A DNA stretch of 32,445 nucleotides from JBKQHQ01 sp052148715 (GTDB taxonomy: Bacteria > Pseudomonadota > Alphaproteobacteria > Rhizobiales > Xanthobacteraceae). Of the stretch, positions 15,544 through 23,191 are shown in pieces (the first letter of the stretch is position 1; the number at the start of each line of letters is the position of its first letter). Location of the stretch: contig JBKQHQ010000114.1 in the NCBI GenBank assembly GCA_052148715.1, positions 1 to 32,445 on the forward strand. The letters run 5' to 3'. Position numbers and translations under genes: made by a program. The notes beneath the pieces were generated by a model. The model was given only the letters and a program-made list of their open reading frames with translations, was not told where the DNA came from and ran no database searches.

Positions 15544-15607
15544 TGATCCGCGCCTAACCCCTCATAAGTACTATCCTGCACCCGATCCTTGGGATTGTAG
15601 CCCAAAC

Positions 15608-16573
15608 TTACAAACGAAATTCCTCGCCCAGGTACAGTCGTCGAACTTCCGGGTTATTTACAATATCATTTGGCCGTCCTTCCATGAGGACTTCACCTGA
15701 ATAGATGATGTAGGCCCGGTCGGTCAGCCCCAACGTCTCACGTACGTTGTGGTCAGTGATGAGCACACCAATGCCGCGGTTGGTGAGATGGCGCACCAAC
15801 GCCTGGATGTCCCCCACGGCGATTGGGTCAATACCGGCGAAGGGCTCGTCGAGCAACATATAGCGTGGCCGCGTGGCGAGCGCCCGTGCGATCTCCACGC
15901 GCCGGCGTTCGCCACCCGACAGCGCAATCGAGGGGGTTTTGCGCAATCGCCCAATATTGAACTCTTCAAGCAATGAATTCAGGTCCGCTTCACGGCGGCG
16001 GCGGTTGGATTCAACCACTTCGAGAACCGATAAGATATTCTCCTCAACATTGAGACCGCGGAAAATCGAGGCTTCTTGCGGGAGATATCCGATGCCAAGG
16101 CGGGCTCGCTGGTACATCGGCAGGCTGGTCACGTTGTGGCCGTCGAGCTCGATGTGGCCGCGGTCGGTCTTGATCAGACCGGTGATCATGTAAAAGACCG
16201 TGGTCTTACCGGCACCGTTCGGGCCGAGGAGGCCGACCGCCTCGCCGCGCCGTACGTACAGGCTGACGCCGCGCACCACTTTACGTGTGCCGAAAGTCTT
16301 TTCGACGCTGTGCGCCGCCAGATAACCTTGCGGCGCTGGGCGCTCGCCACCGTTCGACCCCGGCTGCGGCCGGCGCGGCGGGCCGGATCTGGGCTTGGCG
16401 GGACCTCCATCGGCCGGTCGGGGCCTGGCGTCGGCCGCCACGCCGTTGGGCTCCGGGCGCGGGCGGCCGGGCCTCGGCGACTCTCGACGGGGAGGCGGGC
16501 GGCGACCGCGCAATCGGGTGAGAAGGCTGACCAAGCTGGCCTCAAGGCTCCGAATCAAGGCGACGGGGTACAA
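15608..16573 (-). CDS. lptB: LPS export ABC transporter ATPase LptB
   Basis: The ATPase that powers lipopolysaccharide extraction from the inner membrane with LptF/LptG. Walker A is GPNGAGKT (about 117-124), the signature is LSGGERRRVEIARAL, Walker B is YMLLDEPFAGIDPI, and the switch His lies in LITDHNVRET. The last 240 residues match LptB end to end. Unlike the E. coli protein of about 240 residues, it carries about 80 extra N-terminal residues rich in Pro, Arg and Gly, a feature also known in Bradyrhizobium relatives. The start is uncertain: only TTG at 16573 lies upstream of the extension in frame (the frame closes at 16628), and it lacks a good ribosome site. The gene is between lptA and rpoN. 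Confidence 0.95.
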   Translation of the reverse strand: MYPVALIRSLEASLVSLLTRLRGRRPPPRRESPRPGRPRPEPNGVAADARPRPADGGPAKPRSGPPRRPQPGSNGGERPAPQGYLAAHSVEKTFGTRKVVRGVSLYVRRGEAVGLLGPNGAGKTTVFYMITGLIKTDRGHIELDGHNVTSLPMYQRARLGIGYLPQEASIFRGLNVEENILSVLEVVESNRRRREADLNSLLEEFNIGRLRKTPSIALSGGERRRVEIARALATRPRYMLLDEPFAGIDPIAVGDIQALVRHLTNRGIGVLITDHNVRETLGLTDRAYIIYSGEVLMEGRPNDIVNNPEVRRLYLGEEFRL

Positions 16574-16676
16574 GGACGAATATCGATGTCGAAACCATAC
16601 CCGATTTCGCCGCCGAAGTGCGAAGGGTCATCGTCACGGTTAAGCTTTTTTCGGAACGGTAGATCCGAAACCGGTC

Positions 16677-17366
16677 CTAGTTCGGCCGGCTGGAACGTCC
16701 GGGCGCAGGCTTCGACGGGTCGGGAAGGCCGCCCATGGCGTCGTGCGCTGCCGAAGGATTGAACACGGCACGAACGCCCTGCCCTGTATTCGCGGACTCG
16801 ACCCGCGAAACCCCCGTATTCATATTGACCCACAACCGGTCACCCTTGATCACATCCCCGCCCTTGGTGAGGACCACATTGCCAACCAAGGTCATCAGGC
16901 TGGTGCGCAGCTCATAGACGCCGCTGTCGCCCGTCGCGATCTGATCCTTTTGGGTAATGATGACACCGCCTTTGGCGTCGAGGCGCTTGATCTGTTGCTG
17001 CTGCTGTTGCTGTTGCGGCGGTGCTCCCGGTTGTTGGGGTGGCGGCGCCGCGCGCGCCGCGCTCTTGCGCGCCGTCGCGTCATCGTCGTAGTAGACGACC
17101 AGCGTCTTGCAGCGCAAATCGGTGTCGCCTTGGATCACGTGGACGTCACCTTCGAACGTGGCGTATTTTTGCTTTTCCTTATCGTGCACCTCGAGCGTCG
17201 CGGCTTCGATTTGGATCGGCTTGCCCTGATTTTGTGAAAAGCCCTGCATCGCGTTGGGAACGCTCTTGCCGGCCGGCGCCGGCTGCGCCGGCGCCGCAAC
17301 CGGCGACAACGTCATCAGGCCGACCACAGCCAGCAAGACCGGGTGCCGCATTTGGCTTTTGCTCAT
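16677..17366 (-). CDS. lptA: LPS transport periplasmic protein LptA
   Basis: A 229-residue OstA/LptA-family protein that bridges LptC and LptD and carries LPS across the periplasm. The signal peptide is about 1-28 (ending APA, QPAPAG). The beta-jellyroll repeat region contains EAATLEVHDKEKQKYATFEG, VHVIQGDTDLRCKTLVVYYD and, after an insert, GGVIITQKDQIATGDSGVYE. The insert (about 95-126) is Ala/Pro-rich and ends in eight consecutive glutamines. The start codon overlaps the lptC stop by 4 bp (17363-17366), indicating translational coupling. The tail (about 205-229) is Pro/Ser-rich and probably disordered. Confidence 0.93.
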   Translation of the reverse strand: MSKSQMRHPVLLAVVGLMTLSPVAAPAQPAPAGKSVPNAMQGFSQNQGKPIQIEAATLEVHDKEKQKYATFEGDVHVIQGDTDLRCKTLVVYYDDDATARKSAARAAPPPQQPGAPPQQQQQQQQIKRLDAKGGVIITQKDQIATGDSGVYELRTSLMTLVGNVVLTKGGDVIKGDRLWVNMNTGVSRVESANTGQGVRAVFNPSAAHDAMGGLPDPSKPAPGRSSRPN

Positions 17367-18055
17367 GGCGTGTCCTGATCCGAGGCCTCGCCCATGGGCG
17401 GTTTCGTCAAAATCAGCTTGACCCCGCCGCCGAAGCGAATGATCTCGCCCCCCTTGACCACCTCCATCTGATTGGCATTAAGGGTTCCGTCCAACATCTT
17501 CACCACGAGCGGCTTGTCAGAGGTAACGTTGTTGTCCTTCAGGTCGACCAAGGCTTCAGCCAGATACCCTTCATAGCCGCTCGTCGACTTTATGACGACA
17601 TCCTCCTTGAGCAAGAGCTTGTCGCCCTTGCGGTCGTATAGGCCGCTGGCGGCGGTCACGTCGACCATGGCGTGGTCTTGCGTTTCGAACTTAGCGCGAA
17701 CGCCTTGCAACTCCATCTTGTCGTCGGGCGCGGTGATGTCGGTCACCGCCGATCGAGCGGTCATCTCATAAGCGCGCTTATCGCCCGTGAAGCCCGCGAG
17801 CCGCGGCGCCTCCATGGTGATCTTCGTGCCGGATACAACCAAGTTACCGACCCGGCCCGGCAGCTGGTCCAGCAAGCGGCCGAGGGGATTGAGCCAATTG
17901 ATGAGCACGAGCAGCACGAAGCCGCCCACAACCCCCGCCGGAACGGCGACCCGCAGGAAACGCACGAATACGCTGTGCCGGAGCGCGGCGCGGAACCGGC
18001 GCTCGTGGTCGACCTGGCCTCGCGACAGAAAGGCGCGAGTTCCCTTTTGGTTCAC
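17363..18055 (-). CDS. lptC: LPS export system protein LptC
   Basis: A 230-residue inner-membrane protein with one N-terminal membrane helix (about 33-52, VAVPAGVVGGFVLLVLI) and a periplasmic beta-jellyroll domain. It receives LPS from LptBFG and passes it to LptA. Family blocks include YEMTARSAVTDITAPDDKMEL, GLYDRKGDKLLLKEDVVI and the C-terminal MEVVKGGEIIRFGGGVKL. The start used is GTG at 18055; the cytoplasmic N-terminus is basic. It overlaps lptA by 4 bp and follows the RNase D-like gene after 114 bp, in which I see no clear promoter, so the group may be one operon. Confidence 0.9.
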   Translation of the reverse strand: MNQKGTRAFLSRGQVDHERRFRAALRHSVFVRFLRVAVPAGVVGGFVLLVLINWLNPLGRLLDQLPGRVGNLVVSGTKITMEAPRLAGFTGDKRAYEMTARSAVTDITAPDDKMELQGVRAKFETQDHAMVDVTAASGLYDRKGDKLLLKEDVVIKSTSGYEGYLAEALVDLKDNNVTSDKPLVVKMLDGTLNANQMEVVKGGEIIRFGGGVKLILTKPPMGEASDQDTP

Positions 18056-18169
18056 GGCTGCCAGACGTATCCCCCGCTGCGGCCTTCGCCGCCGGCCGAA
18101 TTGACCCCAACGCCGAGCATTCCCACCCTTGTTAACATGCCAGCGGAATGTGGCCCAGGCACGGCACAG

Positions 18170-18793
18170 TCAAGAGTGGGAAAATACGTCCTCCGGCCAG
18201 CCGGCGAGATCAAGGCGAACCCGGTCCGGCAAAAACCGGAAACACGCGGTTGCCAGTTCTTCCCGACCTTCGCGGGCCAGCATGACGTCGAGCTTGTTCT
18301 TCAAGGCGTGCAGGTGCAGCACGTCGGCGGCCGCGTAGGAGACTTGCGCGTCGGAGAGTTCGCCTGCGCCCCAATCGGATGACTGTTGTTGCTTCGACAG
18401 ATCGATGCCGAGCACGTCGCGCACCAAGTCCTTGAGCCCGTGCTTGTCCGTGTAGGTACGCGACAGCCGCGAAGCGATCTTCGTGCAGTAGACCGGTTCC
18501 GGCATCACGCCGAAGGCCTGACACAGCGCGGCGAGATCGAACCGAGCGAAGTGGAAAATCTTGAGAACGGAACGATCAACCAGCAGCCGCTTGAGATTGG
18601 GCGCATCATGTGATCCGGCCGGAATTTGCACCACATCCGCGGAGCCGTCGCCGGGCGAGAGCTGCACCACGCAAAGCCGGTCGCGATGATGATCAAGCCC
18701 CATCGTCTCGGTGTCGACCGCGACTGCCGCGGAATAGCGCGACAGGTCAGGGAGGTCGCCGCGATGCAGGCGGATGGTCATAGGGTCTGCCAT
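18170..18793 (-). CDS. 3'-5' exonuclease, short ribonuclease D-like
   Basis: A 207-residue DEDD-superfamily exonuclease. Exo I is VDTETMGL (about 26-33), Exo II is FHFARFDLAAL (about 80-90) and Exo III is SYAAADVLHL (about 152-161), so the DEDDy catalytic acids are all present. It should trim RNA 3' ends such as tRNA precursors. It is about half the length of E. coli RNase D (375 residues) and has no HRDC domain. Short forms like this are usual in alphaproteobacteria and commonly sit before lptC, so this is not a truncation. It starts the lpt-rpoN strand block. Confidence 0.88.
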   Translation of the reverse strand: MADPMTIRLHRGDLPDLSRYSAAVAVDTETMGLDHHRDRLCVVQLSPGDGSADVVQIPAGSHDAPNLKRLLVDRSVLKIFHFARFDLAALCQAFGVMPEPVYCTKIASRLSRTYTDKHGLKDLVRDVLGIDLSKQQQSSDWGAGELSDAQVSYAAADVLHLHALKNKLDVMLAREGREELATACFRFLPDRVRLDLAGWPEDVFSHS

Positions 18794-19008
18794 TTCGTGG
18801 TAGCGGGCTCTCCGCGCATGATGCGTGTCTTGTCTTGGCTCTGGCCGATGCTAGAGCGTCATATTGGGTTCTAATTGGCCAATAAATATGCGCCAGTGAT
18901 TAACGAGGTGCGAATCATTTTCTGGTCGCTTCATGCCGCGGCGATGAAGAGGCTTGTCTTTATCTTTTGCACGCCTGTCCACGGCGCCAATTCTGAGTGG
19001 CAAACGAG

Positions 19009-19093
19009 TGGTGCCCAGGAGAGGACTCGAACCTCCACGGCTTGCGCCACTGGTACCTGAAACCAGCGCGTCTACCAATTCCGCCACCTGGGC
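19009..19093 (-). tRNA. tRNA-Leu (CAG anticodon)
   Basis: The minus strand folds as a class II tRNA. The acceptor GCCCAGG (19093-19087) pairs with CCTGGGC. The D-arm has TGGCGGAATTGGTAGACGC, the anticodon stem CTGGT/ACCAG encloses TTCAGGT (anticodon CAG), a long variable arm follows, and the T-arm carries GGTTCGAGTCC. CCA is encoded at the 3' end (19011-19009). It reads CUG codons, the main leucine codon in this GC-rich sequence. Confidence 0.96.
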
Positions 19094-19102
19094 TTGTCGC
19101 GG

Positions 19103-19131
19103 TAGGTACGAAGCGGCCCGCATGTTGTCAA
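19103..19131 (-). promoter_or_regulatory. Promoter of tRNA-Leu
   Basis: A perfect -35 TTGACA (19131-19126), a 17-bp spacer and TACCTA (19108-19103) on the minus strand lie 10 bp above the tRNA 5' end. Initiation would be only a few nucleotides before the mature end. Confidence 0.75.
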
Positions 19132-19333
19132 ATCGATCTCCTGCCGCGCGTCAAGTGGCGCCGCTGCGACTGTCTGATCGTCACGCGCTCTTTCATGATG
19201 TCCTTGCGGGCGCACCGCCCGCCGCATCGGTAAGCGGTCCCCTCTATACAGGTTCCGGCCGATCCTGTATCCCGCGCGCACCGTGCGCAGTTCGCGCAAG
19301 AGCGGTTGCCCGCCTCACGTGTGAGAGCCTTTG

Positions 19334-20308
19334 ATGACCCCCACGCCCTTGGAGACCCTGGTCACGGTGTTCGGCGGCTCGGGATTCGCCGGCCGTCATG
19401 TGGTGCGGGCACTCGCCCGGCGCGGCTATCGCATCCGCGTCGCCGTACGGCGACCCGACCTCGCGGGCCATTTGCAGCCGCTCGGCCGAGTGGGCCAGAT
19501 TCACGCGGTCCAGGCCAATATCCGCTATCCGGATTCGATGATTGCCGCCGTGCGCAACGCGGATGTCGTCATCAATCTGGTCGGCATCCTGTTCGAGCAT
19601 GGTCGGCAACGATTCGACGCGGTGCAGACCGAGGGCGCAGAGGCGGTAGCCCGCGCGGCCGCCGCAATGGGCGCGCGCCTGATTCATGGCTCAGCCATCG
19701 GCGCCGACGAAAATTCGCCTTCGCACTATGCGCGATCAAAGGCGGCCGGTGAGCTCGCCGTGCTCGCCACCTTGCCCTCCGCGGTGATTACCCGGCCCTC
19801 GATCATGTTCGGCCCCGAGGACGATCTCTTCAATCGTTTCGCCGGCCTCGCGCGCCTGTCGCCGTTTCTGCCGCTGATCGGCGGCGGGCATACCCGGTTC
19901 CAGCCGGTCTTCGTCGGCGATGTCGCCGCCGCGATTGCCGACGCCGTCGACGGCAAGGCGAAGCCCGGCACCGTCTACGAGCTCGGCGGCCCCGATATTC
20001 TGACGTTTCGCGAGTTGATGACCTACGTGCTGGGGGCCATCGAGCGGCGCCGGTTGTTGATCCCAATTCCGTTCGCGCTGGCGAAGCTGCCGGCCGCCGT
20101 CCTGCAATTCCTGCCGAAGCCGCCGCTGACGCCGGACCAGGTCGAACTGCTCAAGACCGAGAACGTGGTTTCGGAGACCGCTAATCATGAGGGACGCACG
20201 CTTGCCGCGTTCGGCATCGAGCCGACCGCCATGGCAACGATTGTGCCGTCCTATCTGTGGCGTTTTCGCAAGACCGGCCAATTCAGGTCAGCGGTCAGTA
20301 GTCAATAA
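19334..20308 (+). CDS. NDUFA9-like NAD(P)-binding protein (complex I-associated family)
   Basis: A 324-residue atypical short-chain dehydrogenase/epimerase of the complex I NDUFA9 subunit family. The Rossmann motif GGSGFAGRHVVRAL is at about 13-26, followed by VAVRRPD. NADVVINLVGILFE, the HGSAIGADENSPSHYARSK block and TRPSIMFGPEDDLFNRFA are typical. In mitochondria the homologue binds NADPH in the peripheral arm of complex I; in alphaproteobacteria the gene is often away from nuo genes, as here. The ATG at 19334 is preferred over TTG 19331. The last eight codons and the stop are formed by a tandem 7-bp repeat. An inverted repeat ATACAGG/CCTGTAT (19246-19270) lies 65 bp upstream. Confidence 0.85.
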   Translation: MTPTPLETLVTVFGGSGFAGRHVVRALARRGYRIRVAVRRPDLAGHLQPLGRVGQIHAVQANIRYPDSMIAAVRNADVVINLVGILFEHGRQRFDAVQTEGAEAVARAAAAMGARLIHGSAIGADENSPSHYARSKAAGELAVLATLPSAVITRPSIMFGPEDDLFNRFAGLARLSPFLPLIGGGHTRFQPVFVGDVAAAIADAVDGKAKPGTVYELGGPDILTFRELMTYVLGAIERRRLLIPIPFALAKLPAAVLQFLPKPPLTPDQVELLKTENVVSETANHEGRTLAAFGIEPTAMATIVPSYLWRFRKTGQFRSAVSSQ

Positions 20309-20345
20309 CCGCCTTCGGAACGGCGTTCGTCCTGACCACTGATTG
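20286..20345. repeat. Tandem heptamers at convergent junction 1
   Basis: GGTCAGC-GGTCAGT-AGTCAAT (20286-20306) is three direct 7-bp units. CTGACCA-CTGATTG (20332-20345) is the same family in inverse orientation. The first array encodes the C-terminus and stop of the NDUFA9-like gene; the second sits just before the uppP stop. The two arms can pair. The unit family recurs at 23166 and 29486. Confidence 0.6.
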
Positions 20346-20349
20346 CGGG

Positions 20350-21162
20350 TTACTGAACTCCGGACAGGGCGAGCCCAATCAGGCCGAGAGAGCCGACGAT
20401 CACCCGCCACCAGGCGAACAAGGAAAACCCGTGGCGCGAGACGAAATCGAGAAAGACGCGCACCACAATCCACGCCACGATGAACGAAACCACGAAGCCA
20501 ACCGCGATCAGGAGCGCGCCGCTCCCGCTCAGATGCCCACGACTCTTATAGAGATCGTAGACGAAAGCGCCCGCCATGGTCGGAATGGCGAGAAAGAATG
20601 AGAATTCCGCCGCCGCCCGCTTTTCGGCACCAAGCAGCATGGCCCCAACGATCGTGGCCCCCGAGCGCGAAACCCCGGGAACCATCGCCGCGCACTGAGC
20701 AACGCCGATCAAAAAATACATCGGCAGCGAAAAGGCCGTCGCGTCCGAATAGGTGTGTTTGAGATCCATTCGGTCGACCCATAAGAGCACCCCGCCCCCC
20801 GCGATGAGCGAGAAGCACACGACCCATGGATTGAACAACACGTCCTTGATGAAGCTGTGGGCGAGCGCGCCGATCACCGCCGCCGGCAGAAAAGCGATGA
20901 TCACGCCGATGACGAAGCGGCGGGCCGCCGCATCGCTGAACATATTCATCGCGATGTGCCATAGCTTCGTGAAATAGATCACCAGGATCGCAAGAATAGC
21001 GCCGAGCTGGATGAGCACATCGAATGTGTGGCCAAAAGCTTCGTCGTCAAAGCCAAAGAACATGTCGAGAAGCAGTAGATGGCCGGTCGAGGACACCGGG
21101 AGGAACTCGGTCAAACCCTCGACGATCCCGTGCACGATGGCCTTGATGAGCTCGGACGACAT
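20350..21162 (-). CDS. uppP: Undecaprenyl-diphosphatase UppP (BacA)
   Basis: A 270-residue polytopic inner-membrane enzyme that dephosphorylates undecaprenyl pyrophosphate to recycle the lipid carrier for peptidoglycan and O-antigen; overexpression gives bacitracin resistance. Signature 1 is EGLTEFLPVSSTGHLLLLD (15-33) and signature 2 is PGVSRSGATI (162-171), both intact. There are about seven to eight hydrophobic segments, and the length matches the family. The gene converges on the NDUFA9-like gene (41 bp) and has a good promoter, TTGGCC-17-TAATAC, about 60-85 bp upstream. Confidence 0.96.
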   Translation of the reverse strand: MSSELIKAIVHGIVEGLTEFLPVSSTGHLLLLDMFFGFDDEAFGHTFDVLIQLGAILAILVIYFTKLWHIAMNMFSDAAARRFVIGVIIAFLPAAVIGALAHSFIKDVLFNPWVVCFSLIAGGGVLLWVDRMDLKHTYSDATAFSLPMYFLIGVAQCAAMVPGVSRSGATIVGAMLLGAEKRAAAEFSFFLAIPTMAGAFVYDLYKSRGHLSGSGALLIAVGFVVSFIVAWIVVRVFLDFVSRHGFSLFAWWRVIVGSLGLIGLALSGVQ

Positions 21163-21219
21163 GCGAGGGGGCTCCGCAGTGGGGTGTTGGATAGACGAAG
21201 GCGTCCGGGTGGGGAGACC

Positions 21220-21248
21220 GTATTACCCGGAGGCCGGGTTTTGGCCAA
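21220..21248 (-). promoter_or_regulatory. Promoter of uppP with palindrome in spacer
   Basis: Minus strand TTGGCC (21248-21243), 17 bp, TAATAC (21225-21220). The spacer carries ACCCGG-AGG-CCGGGT (21225-21239), a 6+3+6 inverted repeat in the correct place for an operator. No known consensus was recognised. Confidence 0.5.
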
Positions 21249-21291
21249 GGCTCACTGGCTGGGCAATAAAAAAGCTCAGGCCATGCACAGG

Positions 21292-21320
21292 TTGCTCGGA
21301 CCTTTCCCCGGTTCTATAGG
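21292..21320 (+). promoter_or_regulatory. Promoter of fzlA, near-leaderless
   Basis: TTGCTC (21292-21297), 17 bp, TATAGG (21315-21320). Initiation would fall at about 21326-21328, only about 5 nt before the ATG at 21332, which has no ribosome site. The transcript may therefore be nearly leaderless. Confidence 0.45.
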
Positions 21321-21331
21321 GTGCCCCCGCG

Positions 21332-22027
21332 ATGACCCTCACCTTGTTCCATCACCCGTTCTGTCCGCATTCGCGCTTCATTCGCCTCGCGCTTGGCGAA
21401 TTGGGGGTGTCCGCACACCTGATCGAGGAGCACATTTGGGACCGGCGGGCGGAATTCCTCATTCTCAACCCGGCGGGCGCCACGCCCGTTCTGGTCGAGG
21501 AGAGATCGCCCGCGATCCCCGGAGCAGCCATCATTGCCGAATTCCTCGACGAGACGATGGGCGACCAGGCGGGCGAGCGGCGCCTCCTGCCGCCTGAGCC
21601 CGGCGCACGCGTCGAGGTTCGCCGGCTGGCCAGCTGGTTCAACGACAAGTTCTTCGAGGAGGTGAGCGGGCCGCTCGTCATGGAGCGGATTTACAAGCAA
21701 TTCATGCCGGTCGAGCATGGCGGCGGCGCTCCGGATACCGTCATTATTCGGGCCGTCGGGCATAACATTCGCTATCATCTCAACTATATTGGTTGGCTGG
21801 CGGGCCGACGCGACTGGCTTGCCGGCGAGCGGTTCAGCTACGCCGACCTCGCTGCCGCCGCCCACTTGTCGGCGGTCGATTACCTGGGACAGGTGCCGTG
21901 GAACGAAGACGACGCCGCGAAGACGTGGTACGCGCGGGTGAAGTCACGACCATCATTCCGACCCCTCCTGACCGACCTGATGGCCGGCATTCCGCCCTCG
22001 AGCACCTACGCGGATCTCGATTTCTGA
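21332..22027 (+). CDS. fzlA: FzlA-like GST-family cell-division protein
   Basis: A 231-residue glutathione S-transferase-fold protein. The thioredoxin-like domain (1-80) has LFHHPFCPHSRFIRLAL, NPAGATPVLVEE and IAEFLDET. The helical domain has RRLASWFNDKFFEEV, YHLNYIGWLAGRRDWLAG, SYADLAAAAHLSAVDYLG and the ending YADLDF. These blocks, especially the C-terminus, match FzlA, which binds FtsZ filaments in Caulobacter and couples them to septal wall synthesis; it is not a detoxifying GST. Assignment rests on remembered family features, so a generic GST remains possible. Neighbours fit the envelope theme: uppP is divergent, and queG follows with its conserved region starting at the fzlA stop. Confidence 0.8.
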   Translation: MTLTLFHHPFCPHSRFIRLALGELGVSAHLIEEHIWDRRAEFLILNPAGATPVLVEERSPAIPGAAIIAEFLDETMGDQAGERRLLPPEPGARVEVRRLASWFNDKFFEEVSGPLVMERIYKQFMPVEHGGGAPDTVIIRAVGHNIRYHLNYIGWLAGRRDWLAGERFSYADLAAAAHLSAVDYLGQVPWNEDDAAKTWYARVKSRPSFRPLLTDLMAGIPPSSTYADLDF

Positions 22028-23181
22028 ACGACCCGGCGGAGCTCAGGCGCGCGCTCGGTGAGGCCGCCCATGCGCTCGGTTTCGACGCGGTCGGCGTGGC
22101 CCGCCCGGACAGCATTCCGGAGGCGGGGGAACGGCTCGACCGATTCCTGAATGAAGACTGCCACGGCGACATGGCCTATCTGGCGGCTCGTCCTGAGCGA
22201 CGCGCCGACCCGCGCCTGCTGTGGCCCGACGTGCGCTCGATCATCATGCTGGGCGTGAATTACGCTCCCGACAAGGATCCGCTCGACGCGCTTAAGCGGC
22301 GCGACCGCGGCGCCGTTTCGGTTTATGCCCACGGCGATGATTATCATGACCTGATCAAGCCGCGGCTGAAGCGCTTGGCGCGCTGGCTCGCGTCGGTGGC
22401 CGGCGGGGACGTGAAGGTATTCGTCGACACCGCGGCGGTGATGGAAAAGCCGCTGGCGGCGGCCGCCGGGATTGGCTGGCAAGGTAAGCACACGAATCTC
22501 GTTTCGCGCGATTTCGGCTCATGGCTCTTTCTCGGCGCCATCTTCACCACGTTGCCGCTGCCGGTGGACGCGGCCGAGCCCGATCGCTGCGGGTCGTGTC
22601 GTGCGTGCCTCGATATCTGTCCGACCGACGCCTTTCCATCGCCCTACCGGCTCGATGCGCGCCGCTGCATCTCCTACCTCACGATCGAGCACAAAGGGCC
22701 GATTCCGCGCGCTTTGCGACCAAAGATCGGCAACCGCGTCTACGGCTGCGATGATTGCCTCGCCGTCTGCCCGTGGAATAAGTTTGCGCAGGCGGGACGC
22801 GAGGCGAGGCTCGCCGCGCGCACCGCTTTGCATGCGCCCGCGCTCGGCGAGCTCGCGCGGCTCAACGATGCCGCGTTCCGCGCGATGTTCACCAAGTCGC
22901 CGGTGAAGCGGATCGGCCGTGACCGTTTTGTTCGCAATGTGCTGATCGCGATCGGCAATTCGGACGACACGAACCTCGCCGGCGACGCGGAACGGCTGCT
23001 CGGCGACCCGTCCCCGCTCGTGCGCGGCGCTGCGGTCTGGGCGCTCGGACGGCTGCTGTCAGACCAGCAGCTCGCCCGTTTGGCCGCACGATACCGTCAC
23101 GCGGAGCGAGACGCTCAGGTCGAGGAGGAATGGGTGGTCCGGGTCACCCAAGGTCGCCGCCCTCCGATCACTGATCACTGA
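21925..23181 (+). CDS. queG: Epoxyqueuosine reductase QueG
   Basis: A cobalamin- and iron-sulfur-dependent enzyme for the last step of tRNA queuosine synthesis. The conserved part begins LNDPAELRRALGEAAHALGFDAVGV and contains FVDTAAVMEKPLAAAAGIGW, the cluster motifs CGSCRACLDICPTDAF and CDDCLAVCPWNKF, and a C-terminal HEAT-like segment (DPSPLVRGAAVWALGRL). Homology starts at about 22024, exactly where fzlA ends. No ATG, GTG or TTG exists between 21928 and that point: the nearest canonical codon is GTG 21925, which would add 33 residues and overlap fzlA by 103 bp. A CTG at 22024 overlapping the fzlA TGA as CTGA would give 385 residues, close to E. coli QueG (379). The start is unresolved. Confidence 0.9.
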   Translation: MVRAGEVTTIIPTPPDRPDGRHSALEHLRGSRFLNDPAELRRALGEAAHALGFDAVGVARPDSIPEAGERLDRFLNEDCHGDMAYLAARPERRADPRLLWPDVRSIIMLGVNYAPDKDPLDALKRRDRGAVSVYAHGDDYHDLIKPRLKRLARWLASVAGGDVKVFVDTAAVMEKPLAAAAGIGWQGKHTNLVSRDFGSWLFLGAIFTTLPLPVDAAEPDRCGSCRACLDICPTDAFPSPYRLDARRCISYLTIEHKGPIPRALRPKIGNRVYGCDDCLAVCPWNKFAQAGREARLAARTALHAPALGELARLNDAAFRAMFTKSPVKRIGRDRFVRNVLIAIGNSDDTNLAGDAERLLGDPSPLVRGAAVWALGRLLSDQQLARLAARYRHAERDAQVEEEWVVRVTQGRRPPITDH

Positions 23182-23186
23182 TCGCT
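23166..23186. repeat. Tandem heptamers at convergent junction 2
   Basis: GATCACT-GATCACT-GATCGCT: three 7-bp units. On the minus strand they read as GATCAGT-type units, the same family as at 20286 and 29486. The array encodes the last residues and the TGA stop of queG and reaches to within 6 bp of the hydrolase stop. Confidence 0.6.
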
Positions 23187-23191
23187 AAGCT

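Noticed and set aside
18851..19123. 90-residue minus-strand reading frame
   Set aside because: It runs through the tRNA-Leu gene, and AELVDALVSGTSGASRG is simply the tRNA translated.
19246..19270. ATACAGG/CCTGTAT inverted repeat as the promoter operator of the NDUFA9-like gene
   Set aside because: TATACA could be a -10 box, but no -35 lies at the right distance, so it is noted only in the gene entry.
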